Positions 24,070 to 35,007 of a DNA stretch of 64,000 nt are shown piece by piece. The notes under the pieces were generated by a model. It did not search any database. It had not been told where the DNA came from and was given only the letters and a program-made list of their open reading frames with translations. Where the stretch lies: positions 42,431,199 through 42,495,198 of the forward strand of contig OX457039.1 of NCBI GenBank assembly GCA_949752735.1, read 5' to 3'. The DNA comes from Lumbricus terrestris. Taxonomy: Eukaryota > Annelida > Clitellata > Crassiclitellata > Lumbricidae. Both the position numbers and the translations under genes were made by a program. How positions within the stretch are numbered: the stretch's first letter is position 1; each line of letters begins with the position of its first letter.

Positions 24070-24131
24070 CCCATGGGCTTAATCATCCCCAGGGGCGTAA
24101 AGTCAATGAACCTGCCTTCGGGCAGAGCACC

Positions 24132-24195
<64 letters not shown>

Positions 24196-24196
24196 G
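24070..24196 (+). repeat. SINE tail plus (CAC)n(ATC)n microsatellite
   Basis: CCCCAGGGGCGTAAAG and GAACCTGCCTTCGGGCAGAG repeat the 3' part of the SINE at 25215-25490. A CAC and then ATC tail follows at 24127-24196. Confidence 0.75.
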
Positions 24197-24273
24197 CTTT
24201 AAGCTAATGTTATTGCGTCATTGTATGGAACCAACAGACATAGGCGGAACTTTCTATTGTGACGGTGGTGTCC

Positions 24274-24350
24274 AGTCACCACCACTTTTTAAAGTGGTGG
24301 TGATAGTCACTACCACTTTTTAAAGTGGTGGTGATAGTCACTACCACTTT
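24274..24350. repeat. 31-bp tandem repeat with internal palindrome
   Basis: About 2.5 units of AGTCACYACCAC-TTTTTAAAGTGGTGGTGAT. Each unit contains the palindrome ACCACTTTTTAAAGTGGT. Confidence 0.85.
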
Positions 24351-25200
24351 TCGGTCCTGCAAAGAAATATGTTTTAAAATGAAAACATTTGTCTGTCTGT
24401 GGTGTATAGGCTGTTCAGCCTGTTCGTGCATATTTAACATTCAATGGCAGAAAAGATGATAGAGACGTAACTGTTCGCACTACTTTGTAGACTTTCCATA
24501 TTTACATAGGCCATGTTTGGTTTCATAATTAGGTGAAATCATCCATTTTCTTTAATACAAAACTGGACGCTACGAAATCGAATTTATATAAGGTCAAATT
24601 AGCAAATTCATTTGGGAAAAAACATGGCATATATTGTACTGTTCTTCTTTGCGGGTGACCTCAAGTGGCTGACAAAGCATGCTAAATTCATATTAACTTT
24701 GGGAGAAGAGATGGAGGAAAGCAAGGGAAGAGAGAACTATGGGAAAGAGGAAAGGTAGGAACAAAACACCCCTTTTAACGATTTTGCCAATTTACAACGT
24801 GAGCAGCAGCATTTCAAGCTAGTGCTGAATGTCCCAAATAAGCTACTATTGTTTTCGATTGAATTTTAAAAAGAATGACATTGCAAAGTAATAAAATGCA
24901 TGGTGTCCTCACCGAGGGCAAAACGTCTCTTGGGTATCCCATTTGTATTTTCTAAAAACCTGTGACTTCCAAAGCATATAAAAGCACAATAGCCTATACA
25001 GCTACAGTGCTCTATTTGACTCGAGTGGTATTTAGGACTGCCTCCCTATTCTGTTTAACACAAGAAAAATTGCTTAAAAATTGGACCTGCAATTCATGCA
25101 AATACAGAGGGCGTTATGCCCCAATTCAAGGGGAACCAAGGGTGGCGTTTGCCCCGCTTGTGCTACGTATAATTAATTTTAAAAAATTGATATATTAAAG
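24351..25200. other. Gene-free stretch
   Basis: No exon, repeat array or transposon end recognised. Confidence 0.45.
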
Positions 25201-25214
25201 TCGTATTTAGTGTG

Positions 25215-25490
25215 CAACTGGCCTAGTTAGCTCACCGGTAAGTGAGAGCGGCATTCGTCTGTTGGTTGCTACGGACTGCGGCTCAAACCCCGGACTGAGA
25301 GTTGACATTCAGAGATTTAGATATCTCAGGTTAGCACGTGTGGGACGCAGCGGCGCAAGCTCCTGCGGAGCGACCTTGGGCAAGTTGCTTACCCATCATT
25401 GTCTGTGGGGAAGGCAACGGGAAACCACCTCACTCATCTCATCCCCAGGGGCGTAAAGCCAATGAACCTGCCTTCGGGCAGAGAACAATC
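25215..25490 (+). repeat. tRNA-derived SINE, second family
   Basis: The head GGCCTAGTTAGCTCACCGG resembles an A box and GGCTCAAACCCCGG a B box about 50 bp later. The body ends in GGGGCGTAAAGCCAATGAA and a (CAT/AAT)n-type tail. The same 3' body is at 24070-24126. Confidence 0.75.
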
Positions 25491-25499
25491 ATAATAATA

Positions 25500-26380
25500 A
25501 TTTATGGTGCACAGAAGTTTGATGATCGTTGCAGTAGGCCTATACTTTAAGCTTATTAGTAAGAATTTGCTGTGCCTGGTATTTTGCCATAATTAGTGAT
25601 ACAGAAGTTGCGGCAAACTCTTGCAAGCAAATTCAGAAAAAATAGATTTTACTGCAAAACATAAACCACGAAAACACAAATGGCTGACGACCATCTCAAT
25701 AAGGAACAACTAAACGACCCCAGAACAGTCAAACTGTTCACTACGTAGCACAGTGGGACACAGCAGAGGGCGTTTGTAAGAGGGGTGTTTAGCCGCCGCC
25801 ACTCTTAGGCCTACTCTACATCCTACATCGTCATACCAGAGCAGCTACCCCGAACTCAATATGCTGGCGAATAGGGATCCAATGAAGTGCCGCCAGCATA
25901 GGCTATAGTTGTAGACGTGACCATATTTAGGGATTTGCCTACATTTTGTATTGTATTGTAAATATGCATCTACACTGCATCTCATAGAATAACTATTCAT
26001 GCTTGTGATTATAGGTCTTTAGACTTCATCTCAAGACTTGCTGGAATTTGACCAGATTTTCAAATTAAAACCATGTGCAATTGTGTATTGGTCATGAAAG
26101 TTGAGATGGGACTAGACATGAGTGCGCCGCATTTGCGTTCCAAGCAATTATCCTCCTTTTGCAATGTATAGTAGGAATAAGAAATGAGAAACCATTTTTA
26201 CCCACATTGGACCGAGAGCTAACCACCCACCCGTTCCCATCCTCAGTGGAACTATATTGACAGCGGGTGTATGGGAAAGATAAATTTATGCAAGGCTTAT
26301 CAACTTGTGCTTACTCATATTTTTCTTGATTTTGTGAGACGAGTAATTCATCAGTTATTGTTTATTGTTATTTTTCACAG
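25500..26380. other. Stretch upstream of the orphan cathepsin exon
   Basis: I looked for the expected preceding cathepsin B exons (His-containing GGHA exon, CGSCW exon) here and back to 10490 and found none. Confidence 0.5.
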
Positions 26381-26490
26381 GTTTCTTCAAGGTTTTAAGA
26401 GGAAACGATGAGTGTGGGATTGAATCACTATTGGTTGCCGGTGAACCTAAGTTACCCCCACGTCGTAGCCTGACTGGTAGAAAGCTGTAG
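26381..26490 (+). pseudogene. Orphan last exon of a cathepsin B-like gene
   Basis: The acceptor tttttcacag ends at 26380. The frame reads FFKVLRGNDECGIESLLVAG and continues to TAG at 26488-26490. It aligns with the last exon of the complete gene at 47493-47596, with the same phase, including the Gly split across the junction, the CGIES-type motif whose Glu lines the S2 pocket in cathepsin B, and VAG. No other exon of this gene is found between the KCC stop and here, so it is probably a leftover of tandem duplication. An unassembled upstream part, or use as an alternative 3' exon, cannot be excluded. Confidence 0.8.
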
Positions 26491-26648
26491 CTTCTCTAAC
26501 ATCATGTGGTTATTTGAAGATATCATTGATGTAGCCGAAACACGGTTACAATTACTTTCTTATAAACACTATTCTTTTGTTATGCATGAGATTTATTATT
26601 TTGAGATGGTTTACATACATGCTAAAACACCGGAAATGCTCTTACAGC

Positions 26649-27004
26649 CAGTAGCGGCGCTAGGAGGGGCTAGGGGAGCTAAGCCCCCCCTAAAAAAGGT
26701 CATCCATTTTTTTTCATGTAAAAATAAAATATTTAGACGATTAACCCCTTCAACCCCCCCCCCCCCAAATGAACGCAAAGGTACGCGTGAGATTTGTCAG
26801 ACAGTTTGGCGGCTGCGAAAAAGGACCTTTTTGGACCAAATGACTAAAAAAAGGTCATCAGAAATTTTGGCGGCGAAAATGGAAACTTTTCTTCAGGTTT
26901 TGGGTCGAAGACTAAAAAAAGGTCGTTAGAAATTTTGGCGACCGAAAACGGAAAATTTTTCCGAAAATCCAACCCCCCAAACCAAAATCCTGGCGCCGCC
27001 ACTG
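26649..27004. mobile_element. hAT-like MITE, CAGTGGCGGCG family, copy 1
   Basis: Ends CAGTAGCGGCGCTAGG and TGGCGCCGCCACTG; perfect 8-bp duplication cttacagc (26641-26648 and 27005-27012). The interior has repeated GACTAAAAAAAGGTCATCAG-type and TTTGGCGGCGAAAATGG motifs. Confidence 0.92.
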
Positions 27005-27376
27005 CTTACAGCATCTGGTGAGACCCAAGGTATTTCACGAATTGTTTAACACTGATTCGTGTTTAAATACTGCTTTTGAAAACATTTTAGAAGCTGACAT
27101 TTTACATGCTGAGTTTTTGGCATAATTTGCAGGTTCAAGCAGCATGGGCGTTCAAATAACTCCTGCTGCACTTGAGCATAAGATGACCAGTATGCTGAAA
27201 TTCCGATTCATGTTTCAGCAAATTGTTTTAGTTTGTCACATACCTAAGCTTGTGTCAGCTCATGCAATTTTCATTGGTGCCCTTTTTTGCAGTGAATCCA
27301 TGCTGAACAGGTCTCAGTGCTGGTTACTTCTCACTGATTAACTGTTATGGCTATAGTTTAACCTTTCAGGCTGACA

Positions 27377-27776
27377 TGGGGGTGGATCCAGAGGGAGGGG
27401 TCTATCTGGCCATGCCCTCCATCGAGAAATTTTTACAGGACGTGTCCCCGTCAGGTCCAAACAGAGTTTCAATCTATGGAGCGGGAAAATGTGTGAGAGA
27501 GAGAGAAAATGTATAGCACATGATCCATTGTTTGAAGAAGCTCAGCGGGTTAAAACGGCATAATTTCATGGCATTTCGACTTCTTTGGTAAACCAAATGA
27601 CTAAAAAAGTCATCAGCTATTTTGGCGGGGAAAATGGTATTATTTTCATGACATTTCGACGAGATGATAAAAAAGGTCATCAGATTTTTCGGCCAAAGGC
27701 CAACTAAATTTTTGGGATCCAAGACGAAAATTTTTCGCCCCCTCCCCTCCTTCAAAAATGTCTGTATCCGCCCCTG
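27377..27776. mobile_element. hAT-like MITE, GGCGGATCC family, copy 1
   Basis: Left end TGGGGGTGGATCCAGAGGG, right end TGTATCCGCCCCTG. Flanks ggctgaca and ggttgaca match at 7 of 8. It shares internal GACTAAAAAAGTCATCAG motifs with the other MITEs. Relatives: 43391-43717 and a partial inverted copy near 62695-62990. Confidence 0.8.
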
Positions 27777-27784
27777 GGTTGACA

Positions 27785-28640
27785 AGGCTTTTCAAAAACT
27801 GATTGTCTAAACTAGAATGTCATGCAGTGGGTGAACAAGATGACTTTCTATTGATTGTGTGTGTTGACTGTGCTTCCATAGAGGATTGTGATTAGACTAA
27901 CGAGAGATTGACACTGGATGGTGCTATAGTACTTATCATATTAGAACGGTGATCAACTTGCAAATGCTTAGTTACTTCTGATAACAGTTTATAGCTAGAT
28001 GTTTAACAGAGTCTGGTCTTTGCTTTGTTCCTTTAAGCTTTAGTTGTTCGTATGTAATTTGTATCATTATGACACCGTATCTAACTTAAATGCATTGTTT
28101 TCAAAGTGCATTACCGTGTACAAGTGTAAAGTTGCTAACTGTCCACGTGAATATGCGGAGACCGATGATGTTATTCAAAGTCTGCTTCAATTTTTTCTTC
28201 TTTGCTTTCTGTACAACACAGCACTTGTGCGAATGGATATACTACTGTGTCTTATTAAAATATAGGCCTACTGGCTTCAGTTTGCATTAGCCGTCAGTTG
28301 ACTTTGCTGCAACAAAGTGCTTCAGTTGATGTACCTACATGTACTCCAATGGACTACAAGTAACTCTGTAATTGTGTATTGTACAACAATGCGATCTACA
28401 TACTCATCCTGTAAGACGGGGATCTCAAACGCACAGCTCGCGGTGTCTCAAACATGTGGTTTTCGAAGGTCTTCAGAGTTTACTAATATTTCACAATGAA
28501 AGTTTAAGTCCTTTTATTTTTATTATAATGACAAAGCGCTATGTTTGAGTCTTTTCAAAAAATAAAACTCGATGGTCTCTCCTGTGTTACCATTCTACCA
28601 ACGTCTGAACAGAAGCAGTTAGCTGAGCATTTGCATTCAC
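27785..28640. other. Gene-free stretch
   Basis: No exon, element end or notable repeat recognised. Confidence 0.45.
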
Positions 28641-28644
28641 ATAT

Positions 28645-28865
28645 GGGGTGTGGTGGTGTAGTGGTGGCGTCGTTGCCTTGAAGCCGGAAGGTTCGAGGTT
28701 CGAATCCACCTCAAGTCGCCGCGTAGGGACCTTGGGCAAGTCCTTCACTCGCAATTGCTCAGCGCTTCGGCGTGAAACTCCGATGCCGTGTCCGCTCTGC
28801 AGTCGGGAGCGCCTCTGAGTAGAGGGCTTGAAGGGGCGTTATGACAAGTGCACATACAAACAAAC
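28645..28865 (+). repeat. tRNA-derived SINE, complete copy
   Basis: The head has TGGTGTAGTGGTGGCG (A-box-like) and GGTTCGAATCC (canonical B box, 28697-28707). The body includes GGCGTGAAACTCCGAT, and the 3' tail is CGCCTCTGAGTAG...TTGAAGGGGCG. Other copies: 31585-31817 (+) and 48283-48508 (-). Confidence 0.88.
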
Positions 28866-29221
28866 ATTAATTAAGTTGATTACACCCATAGGCTAAACAT
28901 TACTTCAGAGTTAGGAAAAGAGAAGACGTGGAAGAAATACTTCCCAAGACAAATTGGAGATTTATATATTTTCATGGAGGCTAAGATAAAATTCATTGTA
29001 ATCAATTGATGATCCAATCTAGTCCGTGCCGCGTGATCGAGCAGCAGAAGTTGAAACAGAATTTATGTACAATATCTACATTACAGTAAAACCTTTAATA
29101 TAGCCTGTTCCATAAATGAATCGACAACTTCTCTTTGGGTAACATGCTATAATTTGTTCTGTCATTCCAAAGACTTGACGTTTCCCAGATTCAAGTTTAC
29201 AAGGTATTTTCCTTCTTGTCC

Positions 29222-29311
29222 ATAACCGGGACACTTTTGACCTTGTCCCCTAAGTATTCGGGACGCCGAGAGTCCGAGACGCACCACAGAAAACTGAGAC
29301 ATGTCACCCTA
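29222..29311. mobile_element. Decayed end of the TAGGGTGACC hAT family
   Basis: AACCGGGACAC..., CGGGACGCC and ACATGTCACCCTA correspond to the right subterminal region of the element at 22449-23430, with many substitutions. Confidence 0.6.
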
Positions 29312-29337
29312 GTAGGCCTATAGCTTGTAGTAGACTT

Positions 29338-29620
29338 GCTTCTTCTTCTTCTATCTTCTCTTCCGTCATCGATATGACGATGAGGCCTGTATGAATTTCC
29401 TCCAAACTTCTCTGCTTCTGATGATTTCTCCGATCTCGACCAAGCTGGTGCCCTTCTCTCTCAGATCTTCTTTGATGTTGTCCATCCAGGTCTTCCTTTG
29501 CCTCCCTCTGCTTCTTTCTCCTTCTACATGCCCATGCAGTGCAGCGTTTGGTAGTCTTTGCTCCGTCATTCTTCTCACATGACCGAACCACCTGAGTCTT
29601 CTCTTCTTGATTTTTTTTAG
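29338..29620 (-). pseudogene. 5'-truncated LINE, reverse-transcriptase ORF end
   Basis: The minus strand encodes RSRGRQRKTWMDNIKEDL and downstream residues, the typical C-terminal end of non-LTR retrotransposon endonuclease/reverse transcriptases. A (GAA)n-like tail lies at 29338-29352. The catalytic domains are absent, so this is a dead-on-arrival copy. Confidence 0.75.
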
Positions 29621-29686
29621 TAGACTTGCACGGCTAATTAAATAAAGGATATTAATGAATATATGCTATATAGGACCTACACACGC

Positions 29687-29736
<50 letters not shown>

Positions 29737-30140
29737 TCGTACATGCAGGTATTGAACAGTGGACAACTCCGTGCTTACGTTTGCTATAGATAGTACTTTG
29801 ACATTTTCATGGTGTATTTATTGAGATTTATTCGTTTCTCGGACGACTGCTGACTTAATGTAACGTTAACATTATAGAAGAGCGAATAGCGCTTCAGATC
29901 TGGTTGTGATGTCTTTCTTTTCTTCGGTCATATCATAAGTTTTAACGAAGGGGTCGGAGATTGAAATTCAAATGAGATGACAACAAAGAAGCTGGTTAGG
30001 CCTATAACTGAAGACAGTGGCGTAACAACTTTGTAGACTAACGATAGTGGGCAACGTCCAGGATCCAGGACATGCTACGAGGGCACAAAGGACTTTCATG
30101 CCTTCTTAAAACCAATTCTCTTATGTCTTAGTGTATAGGG
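29619..30140 (+). repeat. Duplicated segment, copy B, block 1
   Basis: Matches 13478-13952, including ATGCAGGTATTGAACAGTG and the start of the CAGTGGCGTAACAAC element. A (TA)n tract at 29692-29735 has expanded inside this copy. Confidence 0.75.
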
Positions 30141-30384
30141 TAATACGGGGTAAGATGGACACCAAACACAAACATCAAAGTATCGTCAATTTCTTGATGT
30201 CTATGCATCTTACACCGGTTATGGGGTAAGATGGACACCGTCTTTTTCGACTAGTTATTAAGATAATTATACGAGGTCGGGTACCAGCGTACTGAAAGGG
30301 GTGCATGTGGCCTGTCGATCGGTGATTGTCAGATGCAGGAGGAGGGCGTGTTAAAGTTAAATAAGAAGCTCAGTCAAATGTATC

Positions 30385-30590
30385 TCTGTATCTTTGTATC
30401 TATGTCTGTCTGTCTCTGTCTGTCTCTATCTGTCTCTCTCTCTCTGTCTGTCTGTCTGTCGCTCTGTCTGTCTATGCGTCTCTCTCTGTCTCTGTCTCCA
30501 TGTTTCTGTCTCTGTCTGTCTATCTGTCTGTCTGTGTGTCTGCCTCTCTGCCTGGCTGTCTCTGTTTCTCTGTTTCTCTGTACCCTTACG
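30385..30590. repeat. (TGTC)n/(TC)n microsatellite
   Basis: Counterpart of 16955-17160 in the duplicated segment, ending in ctgtacccttacga. The Leu/Ser/Cys-rich frames are artefacts. Confidence 0.85.
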
Positions 30591-31084
30591 AAGATCCCAG
30601 GATTCAGTTCATGCACACAGAGATAGATGTACGCCCCTCGTTTTGCCAGCACATCATCTGACCGTTGCAGGTGATAGGCTTTTATTGTCCACTTAGGCCA
30701 GGACTTCGATCAGCAGCCGGCTTAATCTGAAGCCATTGCGACCAAGTTTAGTCCGCGCCAACTAGCGCCTTCTCTCGGCCAAAGTTGTTTACATATAGAG
30801 ACTATTAATAATAATTATTGCAGAAGCAAGTCGTCGTGCAGCAGTGCTTGAGCGGATACCTATAGCAACCTTCTTTCAGGACAATAACACAAACAAGCGC
30901 ATTGTCGTAACAGGCAAGCATGAATGACGAAGACGATTTACCAACCACTAATACTAATAAATAAATAGAGTCAGGAACTACTAAAAACACATAGCCTACT
31001 TAAGGCTAAAAATGAAGAAAATAGTTTTCTAAGAGCGGCTGGCCTGTAAGCTAGGTAGGCCTAGGCCTATTGAAATTAAAATGT

Positions 31085-31445
31085 TCTGATATATGAAACC
31101 ACCAACATACAGATTTCGTTTCATACGGAATGACTAGGTCTAGGCCTATAGCAGGTAGCGATAATTATGTAGAGGGATATAGGAACCGTTTTCAAACCAG
31201 TTCACATCATCGTCCAATGAAAGTATAGGACTACGCCTGTAGTCTACAATTCGACTCTGACTTCCCATGACTGCTAGCAACGACAAAATCTCACCCTCTG
31301 CATGTCTTGGTCGTAACTTTCAGACTTGATTAGCGACCACATGAAAACGCTTTAATGCAGACTTCAGCTCATATGAGCTTCCGTAGCCGTCATTTCAAGG
31401 ACGATATATGTTCAGACAGAATGGGTCATAAAATTAATGACCGTG
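31085..31445 (+). repeat. Duplicated segment, copy B, block 3
   Basis: Matches 19340-19680. Shared runs include CGTCCAATGAAAGTATAGGA, ACAAAATCTCACCCTCTGCA and CAGACTTCAGCTCATATGAG. A third short copy, 31999-32038, sits between the two CATA arrays. Confidence 0.8.
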
Positions 31446-31584
31446 TTCGGATCAATTCCGTTGACTATAGCTAAACGCAAATTAATTTTGCAATCAATAT
31501 TACATGTATATACGCAAGGCGAGATGATCAAACTTTCCATATAATATGTAGCCTACATACGGCGTATACGCATGTATGCATTGC

Positions 31585-31817
31585 GTGGAGCGCGGTGGAG
31601 TAAGGATATGTTCGTTGCCTTAATTGGAGCCGGAAGGTCAATTGCGAGTTCGAATCCACCTCGAGCCGCCGCGTAAGGGCCCTGAGCAAGTCCTTCGTTC
31701 GAAATTCACTCCAATTGTTCATGTGCTTCGGCGTGAAACTCCGATTCAGTGACCGCGCTATAGTCGGGAGAGCACTTCTGAGTAGAATCTTGAAGGGGCG
31801 CTACAACAAGTGCTCAT
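31585..31817 (+). repeat. tRNA-derived SINE with (CATA)n tail
   Basis: Second copy of the 28645 family. B box AGTTCGAATCC at about 31645, tail CTTGAAGGGGCGCTACAAC, then straight into the CATA array. Confidence 0.85.
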
Positions 31818-31972
31818 ACATACATACATACATACATACATACATACATACATACATACATACATACATACATACATACATACATACATACATACATACA
31901 TACATACATACATACATACATACATACATACATACATACATACATACATACATACATACATACATACATACA

Positions 31973-32003
<31 letters not shown>

Positions 32004-32142
32004 GAGCTTCCGTATGCGTCATTTCAAGGACGATAGGATGCATGCATGCATACATACATACATACATACATACATACATACATACATACATACATACATA
32101 CATACATACATACATACATACATACATACATACATACACTGT
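31818..32142. repeat. Two (CATA)n arrays
   Basis: 31818-32000 and 32041-32142, separated by a 40-bp non-repeat spacer, and followed by (AT)n at 32149-32176. The first array looks like an expanded SINE tail. Tyr-Ile-His-Thr and Met-Tyr-Val-Cys frames are artefacts. Confidence 0.97.
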
Positions 32143-32145
32143 ACA

Positions 32146-32179
<34 letters not shown>

Positions 32180-33730
32180 AAGGTGCCAACTGAAGAACAA
32201 ACGCAACAGAGATGTTCGCGCTATAGTCTAGAGATAACAGTCAGGCTATTGATCGAGTATTGTCGGGAATTCGAAATCAAATGAAGGCAGAACGATATTG
32301 CAAGGCATCTGATGAGGTCGCCCTCTGATGCCGGGCGACAGAGATGAGATAAGTAGGACGGAGCACGACCAGCAAGACACTGTCAGACAAGTGCCACCAT
32401 CGCATAGGAGATGCTTTGTGAGGCAAGAAGCAACAATGCTCTCTATTATTTTTCAGAGAAAAGTCTCATTTGCAATAGGACCGATGGCTGCCTCGGGGTT
32501 AACTTTATCCTTTGCCAGCCGAGAGAATAGACTTTCTCGTATGCCATTTACTACACTTTCGTTAGTAAGGGGTTAAGGAACTGCGCGTCTCTTCTGCTTC
32601 TTCTTCTTCGTGCTGGGGTCAGGCAACACACAGGCTTAACACAACAGGCAAATTATTTCAATAAGCCTAATTTATTAATTTTACATCTGGACACATTGCT
32701 TGCATTTAGAGCTCTGACATAATGCGTTGGAATTAGGGACAAACAGTTTGGAGTATATTATGCTAACGCATGAACAAGTATGATAATCATATAAAAATCT
32801 AACGATACGTATATGTCCACATTATGTATGAATGCATACATGCATGTGCACATGTAAGCTTATGTATGTTTTTGTGCCGCAGGGCTTCTGTCGATGAACA
32901 GGGTGGGCAAAACTTAAACCCAGGGAAGGGGAATAATGAGCTATAACACATGTCGGGTGGGGTGTGGGCCCGCCCTGGAGGGAGAAAAATAGGATTTGAG
33001 ACACTGCTTGTGCGCAAGTATGCTCGTCGACGCTTGTCACTTGCAATAGACTTCAACAGACATCACAGAAGACGTAGACAGTTGAAAGGAGTCAGGTTCC
33101 ATCTGTGCTGTAACGTGAATCTGAAAATACTATTGAGCAATATAATTATAAGCACGTGCCAGCAGAAACTGCATGAAAGATGAAACTGGACTCTCTTCGT
33201 TGTTGCAAAATGTGTCTTCAATTAACCGTTCTTTGTACATTGCAATATTTTTGCACATTGCAATAAAGTCAGTGTTTCATCTATAAGAACAATGATCTCA
33301 TTATGGTCATGCAATCGTTCACTTGTATTCAGTCGTATTATAGATTATAAGCTTATTTGTTGGCATTCGACTCTAAGACATTCGTGAAGATATCGGAAGG
33401 CTGAACGAGCCCTATAAGGTATGCCTATGCTTTGACCATAATGTTATATGCAACTCTCTAATCTAACCTATGCTAATCTGGGGACCTGTATGGACCGTGG
33501 ACGTAACAAGCAGAACTTCAATCGACTCTGACATCTACATGTATTCATACATAATTACATATACATGTATTATGATGTATTCGTCCATGTATTCATCCAT
33601 GTATTCATCCCCTAATCTTCAGCCATACTTCAAATCGCATCCGAAGCTCAATCAAATTCTTTGGACAGAAGCAGCCAAAAAAGAAATATAAAACAGAAGC
33701 AGACTAAAAATAAAAATTACATCATTTAAA
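32180..33730. other. Gene-free stretch before the cathepsin B gene
   Basis: Several short open frames but none with a recognisable domain. ATGTATTCATCC repeats three times at 33575-33610. Confidence 0.45.
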
Positions 33731-33733
33731 GCT

Positions 33734-34094
33734 TTAAATGTATAATTATGTATTTTTATGATAAAATCTGATCTATAATATTATGTTCAGCAAACTTAAA
33801 TGTATAATTATGTATTTTTATGATAAAATCTGATCTATAATATTATGTTCAGTAAACTTAAATGTATAATTATGTATTTTTATGATAAAATCTGATCTAT
33901 AATATTATGTTCAGCAAACTTAAATGTATAATTATGTATTTTTATGATAAAATCTGATCTATAATATTATGTTCAGCAAACTTAAATGTATAATTATGTA
34001 TTTTTATGATAAAATCTGATCTATAATATTATGTTCAGCAAACTTAAATGTATAATTATGTATTTTTATGATAGAATCTGATCTATATGTTGAG
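33734..34094. repeat. 62-bp tandem repeat, about six copies
   Basis: The unit contains TTAAATGTATAATTATG, TGATAAAATCTGATCTATAA and TATTATGTTCAGCAAAC; starts are spaced 62 bp. One further unit lies inverted at 34288-34355. Confidence 0.93.
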
Positions 34095-34360
34095 CAAACT
34101 CCGCATCCATCGAACAAAGGCGATGTTTGACGCTCTAAACCAGTGTTTAATCTAGTCCCCTTCTTTGGGGGTGGAGGGGAACGGGGAAAACAGGTTTTTG
34201 GGAGGCGGGAAACGGCCATTTTGGGAGGACAGCATGCATATAATTAGCATAAACATCGCCCTTGTTCGATGGATGCGGAGTTTGCTCAACATATAGATCA
34301 GATTTTATCATAAAAATACATAATTATACATTTAAGTTTGCTGAACATAATACTTACACT
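33734..34360. mobile_element. Foldback element with tandem-repeat arm
   Basis: After the tandem array, GAGCAAACTCCGCATCCATC (34092-34111) is repeated inverted near 34260-34280, followed by one inverted 62-bp unit. The centre holds a CAGTGTTTAATCTAGTCCCC end (34140). No coding sequence. The structure is that of an asymmetric foldback transposon. Confidence 0.65.
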
Positions 34361-34420
34361 CAATTATTGACAGACTGCGAACAATGGCTCTGTAGAAAAT
34401 AATAATAGGCTAGATGTAGT

Positions 34421-34787
34421 CATAGGCGGAGACCTGGACCGAGAATTGGGGGGGGGACGGAAAGACGCGAGATTTTCGAAAAATTTCCGATGACCGGCGA
34501 AATCTGGAAAAATAAAATTTTCCGCCGCCAAAAAAGTTGATGACCTTTTTTTTTTTTTTTAGTCATCCGGGTCAAATCTCGACGAAATATTTCTATTTTC
34601 GCCGCCAAAAAAGTTGATGACCTTTTTTTTTTAGTCATCCGGGCCAAATCTCGGCGAAATATTTCTATTTTCGCCGCCCCAAAATGTCTTGACGCTCAAA
34701 CATTGGGGGGACAAATGCATGGGCCGTCCCCCCAACACTTTCATTGGGGGGACCGTCCCCCCTGTCCCCCCTAGGTCTCGCGCCCAT
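34421..34787. mobile_element. hAT-like MITE, CATGGGCGGAGAC family, copy 1
   Basis: Ends CATAGGCGGAGACC and GGTCTCGCGCCCATG; flanks gatgtagt and gatttagt agree at 7 of 8. It ends 91 bp before the start codon of the complete cathepsin B gene. Confidence 0.85.
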
Positions 34788-34878
34788 GGATTTAGTGGCG
34801 TACAGATCATTATTTACTATTAATTGTTGTAACGACTTCTTGCTAATATCGGATAATTTATTTTGCCAGCAGTTCAAG

Positions 34879-35007
34879 ATGTTTGTCGGCGCCCTTGTTC
34901 TGTGTGCACTCGGAGTTTCCACGGCCGCCCGCGAGGTCCCACTTCTCGAACCCCTGTCCGATGAAATGATTCAATATATCAACAACCACGCGAATACCAC
35001 ATGGAAG
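34879..35007 (+). CDS. Cathepsin B exon 1: signal peptide and start of propeptide
   Basis: [17 protein letters not shown] is hydrophobic with a plausible cleavage after the Ala pair; the exon ends NNHANTTWK before donor gtatgg. A splice acceptor (tttgccag, ending 34869) just upstream suggests a 5' UTR intron. Confidence 0.93.

Noticed and set aside
31818..32142. CRISPR-like array
   Set aside because: Simple tetranucleotide repeats with no unique spacers, in a eukaryotic genome.
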